A stretch of DNA of 64,000 nt from Tribonema minus (taxonomy: Eukaryota; Sar; Xanthophyceae; Tribonematales; Tribonemataceae), in the NCBI GenBank assembly GCA_017506865.1, contig JAFCMP010000201.1, forward strand, positions 992,001-1,056,000. Reading direction: 5' to 3'. The first letter of the stretch is position 1, and every line of letters begins with the position of its first letter. The notes beneath the pieces are model-generated. The model was not told where the DNA came from. It saw only the letters and a list, made by a program, of their open reading frames with translations, and made no database searches. A program made the translations under genes and the position numbers. Below, piece by piece: positions 34,512 to 45,603 of the stretch.

Positions 34512-37500
34512 CGCAAACACATACACACACATACACACAAGAGCAGCAACTTACTTGCGCTCCTTGACCTGCTTCTTGATTTTGCGCGCAATAGCACTCG
34601 TCTTCTTAGCATGCTGATGCATCTCCACCTCCGGTGCCCTCTTCCCCTCTGCCTCATCCGCATCCTCCTCCTCTTCCATCTTTGCATCGATGCTCAGAAA
34701 GAAGTTGAGCGCAGTGGTAACCAGTTTTGTGACGCTGCTGTCGAGCGCTGCTGCGATGACGTTTACGGTTCGCGCATCGGTCCAGACGCGGCGCTTGTAG
34801 AGCTCCACCATGACGTCGAGAGACTTTTTTGCCGCGGTTTCGCTCTCGTCCTGGAGCATGGTGTACATGAACGCCTGCACAGACAAAACGAGCATGCAGT
34901 CTACGAGGTTAGTGTTGGAAGGCATTCAATTTGACGGCTAACCACACCTTGTCACCTGGAGCTCTACGATCTGTTGATTCGTTTTCATACATCAGTTGAG
35001 CTTAATACTAGAAGTGTGCGGTGTATGCTCCCTTAACGCCTGCACAGCGGAAACAAGCACACGGTATACAACATATGATCTTTGCTACTAGATGTGTGTT
35101 GTGTGTGCTGGTGTACATGAAAGCCTGCGCAGCGGAATATACGCAGAGGTGTTTGATATTTGAGCTTGAACGTAGGGGTATGCACATGTGTGCGAACTTC
35201 GCCACGGTGTGTATGAACGCCTGCACAGCGCAATGCGTAGAGGGTGTATGACACTTACAGCTTGATCCCAGGGGTATGTATATGTATGCGTACTTCGCCA
35301 CGGTGTACATGAACGCCTGCGCAGCGCATTCATGCAAAGGGTAAAATGTACGTGGAGGATGTGAAGGTTCCCTCACTTTGCCACGGTGTATATGAACAAC
35401 TTCGCAGCAACATCGCGCGCAGGTTTACGCAGTTAGATGCTCACATTGGTAATATACACGTGGACTTCTTCACATTCAACTTGCAGTTTCTCACCTGCAG
35501 CGTGCGGTTCATCTTCTCATTGCGTGCCTTGAGGTTGATGGCGCGAATGTCGCTGACTGTGTGGTCAAACAGCAACTGCCTCAGCGACTGCAAGAATGCA
35601 CAAGCGCAGAGGAGACAAGAGCAGCACACAAAGACAGCAGCTGATCAGCAACGCGTCTGTGTCGTGGGTCATGATGCAAATGAGGGGGTCTGAGTAGGAA
35701 GTCAGTGCTACATGCCAAGATGCAAACCAAGGGTGCGAAGAGAGTGTCAAACGGAGGGGCTCTACGGAGACAAGTCCGCTAACGGCGCACACAGACAAAC
35801 CAACAGAGAGTGCAATATGCTGCTAGAGATGGGCACTGCGCACACTCTTGAGTCAAAGGTAATTTGCGGATGATCCGCTGCTGTGATTCACAATGAGCGC
35901 AAGTACTTGACTGACAGATAGATATGTGTGCGGGACGTGCTGCACTTTTTGCAGCGTTCTCGTTAGGATTTGCGTCATGTGCCACTGTTCAAGTGGCCTC
36001 CGGAAGTGCTTCTGGTTGGCGACCTGACCTGACCAAGCCCTAACCCTAACCCATCCCCTGACTGTCCTGTCCCCACAACGCACGACAAGGTGGCGGTTGC
36101 GCAATGCCTGGCAGGTGCAAATAAGTACTACATAAGATGCAAAGTCAGGAAAAGATAGGGTCAGCGCTTCGCGATGCATAAGTGTGTCATCGCGACAGTC
36201 GGTCTTGATTGTGCTGATGCCCAAGGGCAGTGCCGCAGCAGCCATCTGTGCCTGGATGTCTAGCACAAGGAAGCCAAAGCGTAGAGTATGTATAGAATCG
36301 CTTAATGCGCACGTCTGACTGTGTCTTGAAGGTGCCCATGCGAAGTTGACCCCGCCTTAACTTGACCATGACACAAGCAACGCAGCTCATGTGCATTGTG
36401 GCATCAGTGCGCTACACTTTTCAAGTTAACGCCCCCAAAGTTGCACATTACACAACACCGCAGCTAGTCATTGTGGCATCACTGCCATCCTCTAGGCACT
36501 ATGCAAGTCCTGCCGTCGAATGGCGCCAGCTTATTGGGTGCAACGGTGAAACTTCAAATCGGACTCAACTGCTGGCACGTCCTGGACAACTTGAACTTTA
36601 TGCATGCATACTTCAACTTCATACACTGTTTTCAACAACCCCCCCACATTCCCGTAATCAACACTTCAACATCCGCGCAGCTCTCGGGATTGGGATTACA
36701 GTTACCTCAAACTCTAGGTCTCCCTGAAGCTTGAGTACTGGCGAGTGCCGTCGTGTACTGTTTGAAGTACAGCACAACAACGCCAGAGAGTGACATTCGT
36801 CCACGTACTCAGGCGGACACGACCGCGAACTCATGACAGCTCATGCCAAATTTCATCATTAAAGTAGTGTGTAATTTCATCAACAGCAAATCTACTTTAA
36901 GGGCAGGTATCATGTGCCGGCGCATAGTGGTTTGTATACGTCTTTAGCTGCCCGTTATTCAATGTCCATCATGCAAACCACTGCAATCGATGAAGGTGCA
37001 GAGCACCCTATATACGACCCTTGATGATCTTGTAAGGCAGCCTGTTTGTCTGGATGCAGCAGGAGCTAAAACCAATCAAAGTCATCTCTGGGTCAGCCAC
37101 CACACAAACGCTGCCACTGCCAAAACCTCACAACTGTGCTGTTGAAACCTACATAGCGTTAGCGTTGCCATTTCAAAGCCTGGTTGGGCGCTTCTTCGCT
37201 GCGCACCTTGTCCTGTATCCTGAACAGCTTGAAGAACAGCTGCAGGAGGTCCGTCGAATTCAGCAGCCCCCTATTCCGCATCAGCACCAGCGCCTGCACG
37301 AGCTTTATCCGCAGTGCAGGATCGATGATGGCTCCATGCTCCTCCAACAGCGCCATAAGCTCCTGCGGCAGCATCTTGCAGTCTTCCTTGTAGCACGGCG
37401 CAACGTGGCTGAGGAACGTTACCAGTTCCGCGAACCGTTCCGCGTCGCGCCCCGGCTTCAACTTGAAGATCTCCAGCTCGCTCATGTAGTTGCTGTGGTG

Positions 37501-39405
37501 GGTAGGGGTGGGGTGATGCGCAGTCAGTGGGTGCAGGCTCAGATGTGCATGAATGAATTGACACACAATGAGGCAGTGACGGCTGTTATAGGAGGCTTCA
37601 TGGCACGCCATGTTGGAGTTGACAAAGGGTCGCAGGTGCGTCTGTGCTAACCCCCGGCTTGAAGGGAAATGAACGAAGTGCATCAGAATAAAGTTGAAGT
37701 ACAGAACCTGTTGAAACTGGTCCAGCAGCACTCGTGCTGGTAGCGATGCATAACCATGAGTACAGTTTCAAATGCGGCAGAAATGCGTTTTGAGACACCA
37801 TGTGCGATATGCGGCTGATTGCATAGCGCATCTTGCCGGAATTGCAAGTACAATGGGCGTGCTTCAACTTCGACTTGTTGCAGCCATCATCAGCTCAGCT
37901 ACCAGGACACCTGGCGGTGCACAGACCATGCGGCGCACCGTCTTTTCTAAAACAACTGACTCTGTCCAGCATTTGCGGCAGCACTTAGCAGTAGAAAGGG
38001 GGCGTTACCAGCAGTAGAAAGGGGGCGTTACCAGAAAGTTGGGATAGCCACCGAAAGACTGACAGACAGTTGCAGAGTGACCTTGAAAACACACACATAG
38101 GGGATTTGTGGTAGGATTTCGACCCAGGCGCAAAGCCACAGCAGCCAAAAAGTTATACCTCAACTCTTACAACCTCAACAACTTTGGCGAGGGCTCCCCT
38201 AGACAATTGCTTTTGCTGAAAGGACGACGGGATGTCAACTCGAAAAGCACCACGGAAGGCTGAGAGAAAAGCTCTCGGGCAGGCCAAGCACACTAAGCTT
38301 ATATTGCCTTAAGTTGTGCAATCGTGGTGGTGCCGGCAGTGGTCGTGACAGTGATAGTCCTGCAGCAAACTGCCACTGACCAACATTTGAAGTTTTCCTT
38401 ACACAGGCACAACCTGCAATTCAATCACACCGAATTCAGTTACACTGGGCGCAAATGGCGGACAGCTGTCCATTGTCTCAAATAAAATGGTACTGTTGCT
38501 TGAGTCTGTGAGCATCGAAATGTATTAGTCAAAAGATTTCATCAGTCTGCGTAACGTTGAGCTGTCAACGGCGTGGCTGCTGCGACGCTATGCTATCTCA
38601 GTGCATTGCAACAACTGCAAAGAAATTGAGTTTTTAGTTTTAGGACTGTTTTTGTGAAACTTGCAAGATGGCAGGTGTCAGACTATGCACAGTTGATAGC
38701 GCAGTCATCTTCCCAACAACACCTGCCTGCCGCTATTCAGCTAGAGGGCAACAGCCATGTCAACCCCAACACGTCAGTTTTTATGCAAAACTTCGTCATG
38801 CTTATAGCTCCCTGTCGTCACAATATACTGCAGCGAATTTCTCATTGACTGCATCAGCTAATGAATCTTATTCCGACAAAGCAGACCTTATGTTGCGAAT
38901 TATTAAATGTAGCTTCAAACAGAAGATTGGACCAACAGGCTTGGGCTGCGGCTTTGCAGGCGTGTATGGCTGGCGTCTGCAAGCAGTTTGCGTGTGATTG
39001 CAGGCTAATAACAAGACTGCCTGAACGAAATCATTATATTGCTTATGTTGATCAATTTCACTACCAGTTGGAGCCCTTTGTCACATGTGCTACATTACAA
39101 TACCAACAGACATATAGCTTGTGAAGTGTGAAGGGTGACAACAGCAGAAAAGGAACACAGTGCTGCAAGGGTGAGGGCAAAGGCTGCGGAGTCTAGGCGC
39201 ACATATTTACTTCAACCGTCAACTCAGCGCACTTGCAGTGCACAAAAGGCGCTCGTCCGTGAAGCTGCGGTGGGTGGACTCACCGATGCTGCTGTCTGAA
39301 CTCCTCCTTGTAACCAGCCGCATCCCTCTTGATGAGGTTCTGCAACTGCGGCAGCTTAAGCACCAGCTCCACGCGCTTGTGACTGGCTCCTTTCTGCCCG
39401 CCCAT
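29448..39405 (-). CDS. SDA1: SDA1 homologue, 60S ribosomal subunit biogenesis/export factor, 9 exons, 834 aa
   Basis: Exons in transcript order: 39284-39405, 37207-37492, 35495-35587, 34555-34874, 33947-34178, 32752-33189, 31611-32180, 30618-30718, 29448-29790. All are GT-AG with consistent phase, and the sum is exactly 835 codons. Family blocks appear in order: [15 protein letters not shown] and [10 protein letters not shown] (N-terminus), [99 protein letters not shown], then an acidic Asp/Glu/Ser stretch (about 498-687), [14 protein letters not shown] and a Lys/Arg-rich tail ending [14 protein letters not shown]1 is a nucleolar/nuclear protein needed for maturation and export of the large ribosomal subunit. 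The length is close to plant homologues. The start is the ATG at 39405, giving [20 protein letters not shown]. Introns 1 and 2 exceed 1.6 kb and carry repeats. Confidence 0.95.
30734..30752. repeat. 19-base G run (C tract at an SDA1 3' splice site)
   Basis: On the SDA1 strand this is an uninterrupted C tract ending 15 bases before the exon 8 acceptor AG (30719-30720). It probably serves as the polypyrimidine tract. Confidence 0.85.
31319..31425 (-). repeat. Dispersed ~115-bp repeat family, copy D
   Basis: The reverse complement reads TTTGACTCGTGGCCAATTGC, AACGGTTATTGGTGGAAGGC, CTAGAGCTCTACGATCTTTC. It matches copies A and B over the whole length and lies in SDA1 intron 7. Confidence 0.85.
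33225..33520 (-). repeat. Ghost copies of the SDA1 exon 6 acceptor edge
   Basis: The real acceptor (plus strand GGATGTGCGTCACCTCCCTC then TGTAACAG; exon starts at 33189) is echoed at 33298-33327 (GGGATGTGCGTAACCTCCTT then CTGTGACAG) and 33420-33445 (GCGTGATCTCCCTCTGTACC). Linking sequence (GGGCAGGT, GAGAGTA, CAGGATGT) is also repeated, giving roughly 120-base units. Confidence 0.85.
34443..34506. repeat. (AC)32 microsatellite
   Basis: Sixty-four uninterrupted bases of AC in SDA1 intron 4, about 45 bases past the exon 4 donor. Confidence 0.98.
34914..34993 (+). repeat. Dispersed ~115-bp repeat family, copy C (5' truncated)
   Basis: It starts within TTGGAAGGCATTCAATTTGA and continues TAACCACACCTTGTCACC, AGCTCTACGATCTGTTGATT. 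The first third of the family sequence is missing. It lies directly upstream (in SDA1 sense) of exon 4. Confidence 0.85.
35021..35406 (-). repeat. Ghost copies of the SDA1 exon 4 acceptor edge
   Basis: The real edge on the plus strand is GTGTACATGAACGCCTGCAC at 34861-34880 (exon starts at 34874). Five diverged units follow in the intron: TTAACGCCTGCACAGCGGAA (about 35034), GTGTACATGAAAGCCTGCGC (35110), GTGTGTATGAACGCCTGCAC (35207), GTGTACATGAACGCCTGCGC (35302) and GTGTATATGAACAACTTCGC (35385). Several also repeat the upstream TTCGCCACG. Spacing is about 75-97 bases. Confidence 0.9.
37990..38035. repeat. 23-bp tandem duplication in SDA1 intron 1
   Basis: CAGTAGAAAGGGGGCGTTAC plus CAG occurs twice head to tail. 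Confidence 0.9.
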
Positions 39406-41494
39406 TGCTGCTCCTGCTATCACAAACGCGTTCTCTCCCTTCGCCAGCAAGTGAAGTTGAGCTTGTGGTGGCGAACAGTTGAAGTTTTCGTGCAAAAAAA
39501 GAAGAAGCGGCCGGAGTAGTGTAGAACCCTTTGCTAGCACTGTGGCACAGGCGGTCCCCAGGTGCCATGAGTGGAAGCTTAAGAAGGGAGTGTGGACCTA
39601 GGATGTGTGGCGCGTCCGCCAGGTGACCATGGGCATCACCACCAGAACGGCTTCACCCCAGGCACCACAACTCACACAAAATAAATTCAGGATCAGTGTC
39701 ATGCGCAGTTCAAGACAATGAACACACCACTCATGGTGCGAGTCATGGTGCTTGGGGTGAAGCCGTTGGAGGTGCTGGCTACGCTTAGTGATGCTTGGGT
39801 GAAGTTTGTCACATCTGTGGCATGGCTGTGGGCAACCGTTTTGCAATAATGGCAGGGCTGCTTCCATTAGTGTGGAAGTAGGCTGGTGCTGATTTGTGCT
39901 TGAAGTGGTAAAGATGCAGCAATTAGGCAGCGCCGTTGAGTCCATGCTGCGCTGTACCTCAGCGACCTCTTTCAGCAGCACCACAACGACCTGGCAACGG
40001 TTGATGCAGCCCTCTGCCCACAGTTTGACCTGCAAAGTATGTTCTTCCAGACCTCACGATGAGCAGCTTGTCGCTTGCTCGACCAATGTCAATCGTGTCA
40101 TTTGCCTTGTGCAATAACGCGGTCGTAGTGGCAGAGGGCCCCCTACATCAGCAGATGCATCATTGGCCAGTGCCATCATGCTCTTTGACAGAATGTTCAT
40201 TCATCTTGCACAGTGTATGGAAAACCTCTACCTACGTAATGTCGTAAAGACCACGCTGACTGCCGCATTCAATTTAAGCACCATTGCACAGACTAGGCTG
40301 CATAGAGAGTAACCCCTAAGTAGGTATGCATAGCACACCTGGCCTCCCTTGGGGCCGGTATGAACACAAGTCCATAAGCACAAGTGCATGCAACAAATGT
40401 GTGAACACTAGCACCAAAGTCTTTAGGCCGTCCACCGTGCAGCCGATAGCTTTGATGATCCCACTGTTGCAACTCAACATCACTTGCATATGCTGATGCT
40501 GCCACAGCTGGAGGCCAAATTTGTTAACGCAACAACATGCACAGTAGCAACTTTCATTGTGACAGTCTCTACTGGACCAACATTCATTCAGCATGTACTA
40601 GTGGGTGCATCACTGTTTGGCCGCGTGGCCGTGACCAACTCTTGACAATCTAGCACCATGAAGCACCTTCATGGACACAAACAGGCTGCAGTCAAACAGT
40701 GCGGCCGCAGAAATTCTGCCATCACATTGCAAACCATATGGCAGATCAACGGACGCAAAAACAACGCAGCAACACCGTGGAGTGATTCTGTCAATTGGTG
40801 GCTGACGTGCACTGCTGGTAGCAGTATTGCATTTGAGCTGTTGCTGCATGTGTTTTGTATTGACACATGAAGATTGCGTGCTACTACGGCTCGCATACGT
40901 ATCAGCAATGTGCAGCTTTAGCTAGATGTGCAGCCACACGAGCCACCCACATTAATACATTATGTACTTCTGTCTGTACTTCTGTCTTCCTACGTGCATG
41001 CATTGCTACAGCATGTATGTACCCAAACCTGCACGCTTGACAAGCTTAGCGTCTTAGTGCGTCAGGCCACCCACCCTATGAAGCCTGCATGAAATACAAA
41101 TGATGCGCTCTCCAGCTGATCCATGCTATGACACACACTTTCACATGCTAGCAATAACTGGCTGCGTTGTAGTGTGTGAAACTATGTACCTCACTTTTTG
41201 ACAGGCAGCGCTGCTGAATAGCCCTGTACATGGAGCAGCCAGCATCCCATACATACATGCCCCTACTCTGACTCTGAACCTTTGAATGCTATAGTGCATG
41301 CTTGTGAGCGCTTATTGCAATGATCCCCCTCCCCCTTCGTAGCTGTTCACTTACTGCAAGTTCGAGGGTGAACAACTCCTGTGCTGCGTCGCACTGCACA
41401 CACGCATGCAACTTCAACAGCACCCCTCCTGCAGGGTCTGAACTTGGCGCTGACCGCCACTACCCCACAGTCACCTCAAACATGTAGGGTGGGT
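39406..41494. other. Intergenic between SDA1 and the PARP-type zinc-finger gene
   Basis: The main open frame (minus, 39598-40035) includes one stretch with C2H2 finger spacing (CHRCDKLHPSITKRSQHLQR then LH) at about 39750-39815. No splice-consistent model or neighbouring exons were found, so it is not called a gene. The rest shows nothing recognisable. Confidence 0.4.
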
Positions 41495-44024
41495 TCACGA
41501 GGCAGCCTTCCTCTTCCCGCGTGACCGCGATGGCCTCCTAGCCGCTGCCGCCTGGCTCCTTGTCATGGTGGTGCGCGCTGCCGGCTGCTTCTTCCTAGTG
41601 CCAACTTCAACTTCAACAGCGCTCGACGATGCTTTGCGCGCGCGCACCCCCTTCTCTGCAGCACCTTTCCCGGAGCGAGCCCGAGATCTGGCTCCGGCAG
41701 TGCGCTTCGAAGCCCCCTCATCTGCAGAGCCCTTTTCGGGTTCAGCTGGTGCTTTGCGCTTACGTGTTGCCTTCTCTGCGGAACCAGCCTCTTTGGACTC
41801 TGCTTGCGCCTGCTGCTCCTCCCTCTTGGCAGCTGCCTTGAGGCGTCGCTTCTCTTGCGTGGACGGGTACCGCTGTTCCAGGGCTGGCAGCAGGGCGGGG
41901 TCAAGCTCTTGGCCCTGTTGAAGTTCCATGTTGAAGTTTTGCCGCATCGAAGGAAGGGTGCGGTCGATTGCTGTTAGTGCCAGTGCAGGTCAAAGTGTGA
42001 CGTGCAGCAGTGCTCGTTCTGGCCACGTCCTTGACGCAAGTGTCAGTTGAAAATGATGGCATGTTTCACACGCCTGGCGAAACGCGGTAACTCGGGCTGT
42101 GTCGCAATGGTAGCATCTTCACAAAGAATGCTGTATGTACTGCATGCGGCGATGATAGTGCTAAACACTCGTTTGACATCATCAAATTCAAGGTAAGTTG
42201 GATGTAAGCAGGGTTACGGCAGGGTTAGGCACTTACATCCTTCATGCACTGGAAGCACTTGACAGCCGCATCTCTCATGTCGTCGGGCAGCTGAGACATG
42301 CCCGGAATGTCTGCAAAAGATGTGTATTTGCCGCTGTTCAGCACGTTCTGCACAACATAGCACCAATGAAGTCAGGGTCAGAACAGCATCATCTGTAGGC
42401 AAGGCTGACGAGCTCTAAGCAGCATAGAGTCGATGTGAGAATGTGGAAGATGTGTTGGACGCAACTCAGCACAGAACAGCTATCCCGCTACAGCTATCGC
42501 ATGAAGACTTGGGATAACGTTCGGGACTCCAGCTCAACGTTGCCATCTGCCATCATGAAAGGTACAACATACTCATGATCCCACATGCAACCTTCTACAT
42601 CGAACATGCAGATTGGCACACTTTGCAGGAATGCAAGTCGGCATCAGCAGCTCTAAATGAAATGATACAAAGCACAGACTGCAGCACTGAATGGAACAGC
42701 ACAAGGCATTATATGCTCTACGTGCAGACGTTGCACATCGCTCATGCATCGACTCAACAACTGACGTGCAGTACGTGCATGAAAGCATGGATACATGAGA
42801 GGCGCAGGGCATGCCTTCCAGATCATCTTGTACGCAGCAGCTGCATGCTTACAAAGTGATGAGTTGTGAACTTGAACTTGATTCATGATATGGGTCATTA
42901 CTTCGAAGTCGGTAGGTTTGTTGAAAAGTGGGGAGTTGTAAACGTTGAACTTGATTGCAGATTTGTAGGTGAGTTCATTGAAAGACCGCGCATTGCAGAC
43001 AGCTGATGATGCACCACCGCAGTGCACTTGTGCCAACACAGCGGGCATTCTCGTACACACTCACACAGATCATGTAACAGATGGCCACGTGCACTTATAG
43101 GTCTGCTTCGTATATCAGCTAAAAACATACAAAGCTTCAAACCACCTCACCTCTGCGTGTGCCTTGCTTATGCATCCCGGCCGTAGGCAGTAGAACTGGT
43201 TGATACTGCAAGCGAGGACAGAAGGAGTTTATCAAAGATAGTGATATTCCTGCTAGGTCATGGTGACCTATCTGGAACTGCGATGTAAGTTCGCAACACC
43301 CTCTACCCCAGTCATGAGCATCAGAGTGAGCTACAAATAATCATGTAGATCAGAAATGAGTTGCACAAGCTTCACTTGCGTTAGCTACCAGCTTCTGTAT
43401 GCTGGCATGAACTCACAAACAGGGCATGTGGCTATCTGCACTGCTGGCATCAAATGCCTGATCACCCAGTGACGCCATGACTGTATGCACAGAGTACCAA
43501 ACTCAAAGCGGCACAATTTGCTGTGCGCGTTCCCGCGTGCACAGTGGAGCAGAAATGATGAATGTGTGTTTGCGCAAGCCGTGCTCTTTTCTTGTGGCTG
43601 ACTGTGGTCTATATTGACAGCCACATGGCTTGCACAGAGCATGTGTCGATGTGGAGGAAGCGCCGCACTCTCTGCAGAATGAATGCATCTGGAAACTCAC
43701 TTTTCCTCTGGTATCTTCACAGCAAAGCGAGCCACCCCAGCAGGAATGAACTTGCCATGCTTCCTCGACCTCTCGCAGGGCATCCTGGGTTGGGGTGAGC
43801 ACCATGACGAAGATGTGAGGACAAAGCTATGGCGCAAATGCTGTAGAGCTGCAACAATAGCCACTGCCAATCAGACGCTGTCATGGCAGCTGTACATCTT
43901 GGTCGCCGACTGAAGGCGGAACAGCATCCTGCCTTTACCTGAAGCAGTGAGCTCTGCTTGACTTCGCTCTGTCCACAGCAAAGTCATATCTCTGAAGCTC
44001 TTCCACCGGAGGGTATTCCGCCAT
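41495..44024 (-). CDS. Small PARP-type zinc-finger nuclear protein, 5 exons, 251 aa
   Basis: Exons in transcript order: 43939-44024, 43701-43784, 43151-43205, 42237-42347, 41495-41914. Phases agree and the sum is 252 codons. The N-terminus MAEYPPVEELQRYDFAVDRA then KSSRAHC resembles the start of the PARP-type finger (zf-PARP, a DNA-break-binding fold). It continues with GKFIPAGVARFAVKIPEE, FYCLRPGC and ADIPGMSQLPDD, the last matching the family's C-terminal signature. The putative zinc ligands are C27, C32, C63 or H73, and C68. The first pair is C-x4-C, whereas the family normally has C-x2-C. The usual H-x2-C reads R-x2-C with an extra Cys two residues upstream of the Arg. Residues 113-251 are Lys/Arg/Ala-rich with several nuclear-localisation-like clusters (KRKAP, SRGKRKAAS). 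There is no poly(ADP-ribose) polymerase catalytic domain. A DNA or chromatin role is inferred. Confidence 0.78.
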
Positions 44025-44637
44025 GCGTCACCACGGTCATGCACACCAGGAGCTTGCTCAGAGACACAGTTGAAGTTGATGTTCAAAACAGGAGAGGTTA
44101 TGTGTTAAAACGAACCACTAGCGAAGCATGCAGCTTTGCCTGTGTTACTTATAACGAGCCTGCTCTGGGAGCAGCGCCGGGCTTGCTCATGCCCGCAGCA
44201 AGCCGGCAACGCCGAGAAGCATACATCATACACACCCGCCCGCGCAACGAGTTTATAAGTTGCAGGCAAACACTTGAAAACATGCCATCTTGTGGTGGAG
44301 GCGGCATTCTTCTGCTACAGTCAAGTTTTGCTCCCCATCTGCGGCTCAGAAGACGAACATTTGCAATCACTGCAACACTCTGCAATACGACATTGGATGA
44401 GGCATGGCTGTGTAGCTTACCAACATTCAGAACCGGTCCTGGTGGGTCGTATGAACACTGCGGAGTGTTGAACTGGGCTGCACCTTCCCAAGGCAAGGCA
44501 GGGTGTGTGTTTCTACGTGTGAGGTGACTCAACTCTGCAACGTCCGATGCTACGTCACAGCTGCACAACTTCTGTACTTTTATTATATTCCACTTGTGGC
44601 TGTGGAAATGCCATGTTGTAGGTGTGTCGCCTTGTTC

Positions 44638-45603
44638 TCACTCTTGGATGTAGCATGCAAAGCTTGCACGCCACACCCCGCCCCCCACATCACCCCCAAC
44701 AAAGCACCCGCAAGCGACTGTCCCCCACATACTAGCAGGAATACCAAACAAAGCTACAAGACTCTCCCCCCACAGACAGACCCGTCTTAGGGCCACCCAG
44801 CTCCACGCAGACTCCATCTCAAAGTTTTCATGCAGGCCAAGGTCACCGTAATGGGCCCTGAACTGGAGATTGTGGCTATCTACGTGAACCCCGATATCAT
44901 AAAGATAAGCAGAGGGAGTCACTGGGCGCCAGGCGCTGACGCTAGAAAGAAAGGCTATATAACTAAGCAAAGCATCGCCTCCTTGATGAGCGGGACGGTG
45001 GTTCACCGGGCCTCCCATATCACCCCCAACAAAGCATCCGCAAGCGACTGTCCCCCACACACTAGCAGGGATACCAAACAAAGCTGCAAGACTCTCCCCC
45101 CACAGACAGACCCTTTTAAGGGCCACCCAGCTCCACGCAGACTCCATCTCAAAGTTTTCATGCAGGCCAAGGTCACCATGATGGGCCCTGAACTGGGGAT
45201 TGTGGCTATCTACGTGAACCCCGATATCATAGAGATAAGCAGAGGGAGTCACTGGGCGCCAGGCGCTGACGCTAGAGAGAAAGGCTATATAACTCAGTAA
45301 AGCATCGCCTCCTTGATGAGCGAGGTCACGGCTCACCGCAGGCTGCAAGCCTGACAAGATATTGCCATTTACCGCTGCGAGTAACTTGTGGTTGGTGCCG
45401 TGGCGTGCAGCCGACTCCGCTTGCTCTCCAAGCACGCCAAGCCGCTGCCTGTCCCTCCTCCGCACGCCAGCCAGGGCTTCCGAGACACCACCACACGTTT
45501 GAAGTTCTCTCGAACGGGCTACGCACGCTGGCATCACCTGAGGGCCGCTGGTGCTAGCTCCTGCAAGCCCTGCAGCCCAGCCCACCCACCAAACCAGCCG
45601 CAT
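44638..45603 (-). CDS. Uncertain 321-aa ORF with two internal 110-aa repeats
   Basis: Starting at ATG 45603, the frame stays open through both 330-bp units (each with LLSYIAFLSSVSAWRPVTPS and CLWGESL). No family resemblance was found, and the opposite strand is also largely open, so this may be a shadow of a mobile-element fragment. It is recorded because it is one of the longest unexplained ORFs. Confidence 0.25.
   Translation of the reverse strand: MRLVWWVGWAAGLAGASTSGPQVMPACVARSRELQTCGGVSEALAGVRRRDRQRLGVLGEQAESAARHGTNHKLLAAVNGNILSGLQPAVSRDLAHQGGDALLSYIAFLSSVSAWRPVTPSAYLYDIGVHVDSHNPQFRAHHGDLGLHENFEMESAWSWVALKRVCLWGESLAALFGIPASVWGTVACGCFVGGDMGGPVNHRPAHQGGDALLSYIAFLSSVSAWRPVTPSAYLYDIGVHVDSHNLQFRAHYGDLGLHENFEMESAWSWVALRRVCLWGESLVALFGIPASMWGTVACGCFVGGDVGGGVWRASFACYIQE
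44690..45349. repeat. Two head-to-tail 330-bp units
   Basis: CATCACCCCCAACAAAGCA...CCTTGATGAGCG begins at 44690 and again at 45020. The units differ by a few percent. 330 is a multiple of three, so frames run through both copies. On the plus strand each unit encodes LHLKVFMQAKV then PELEIVAIYVNPDII, which faintly recalls the core strand of LINE-type endonucleases, without the downstream catalytic motifs. Confidence 0.92.

Noticed and set aside
34324-34536. Cys/Val repeat ORF
   Set aside because: It is the translation of the AC microsatellite.
38090-38150. Second tRNA-like B-box (GGGTCGAAATCC on the minus strand)
   Set aside because: No matching A-box at a suitable distance and no acceptor stem.
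39598-40035. Possible C2H2 zinc-finger ORF (minus)
   Set aside because: One finger-like spacing only, no splice-consistent neighbours and no second finger; chance cannot be excluded.
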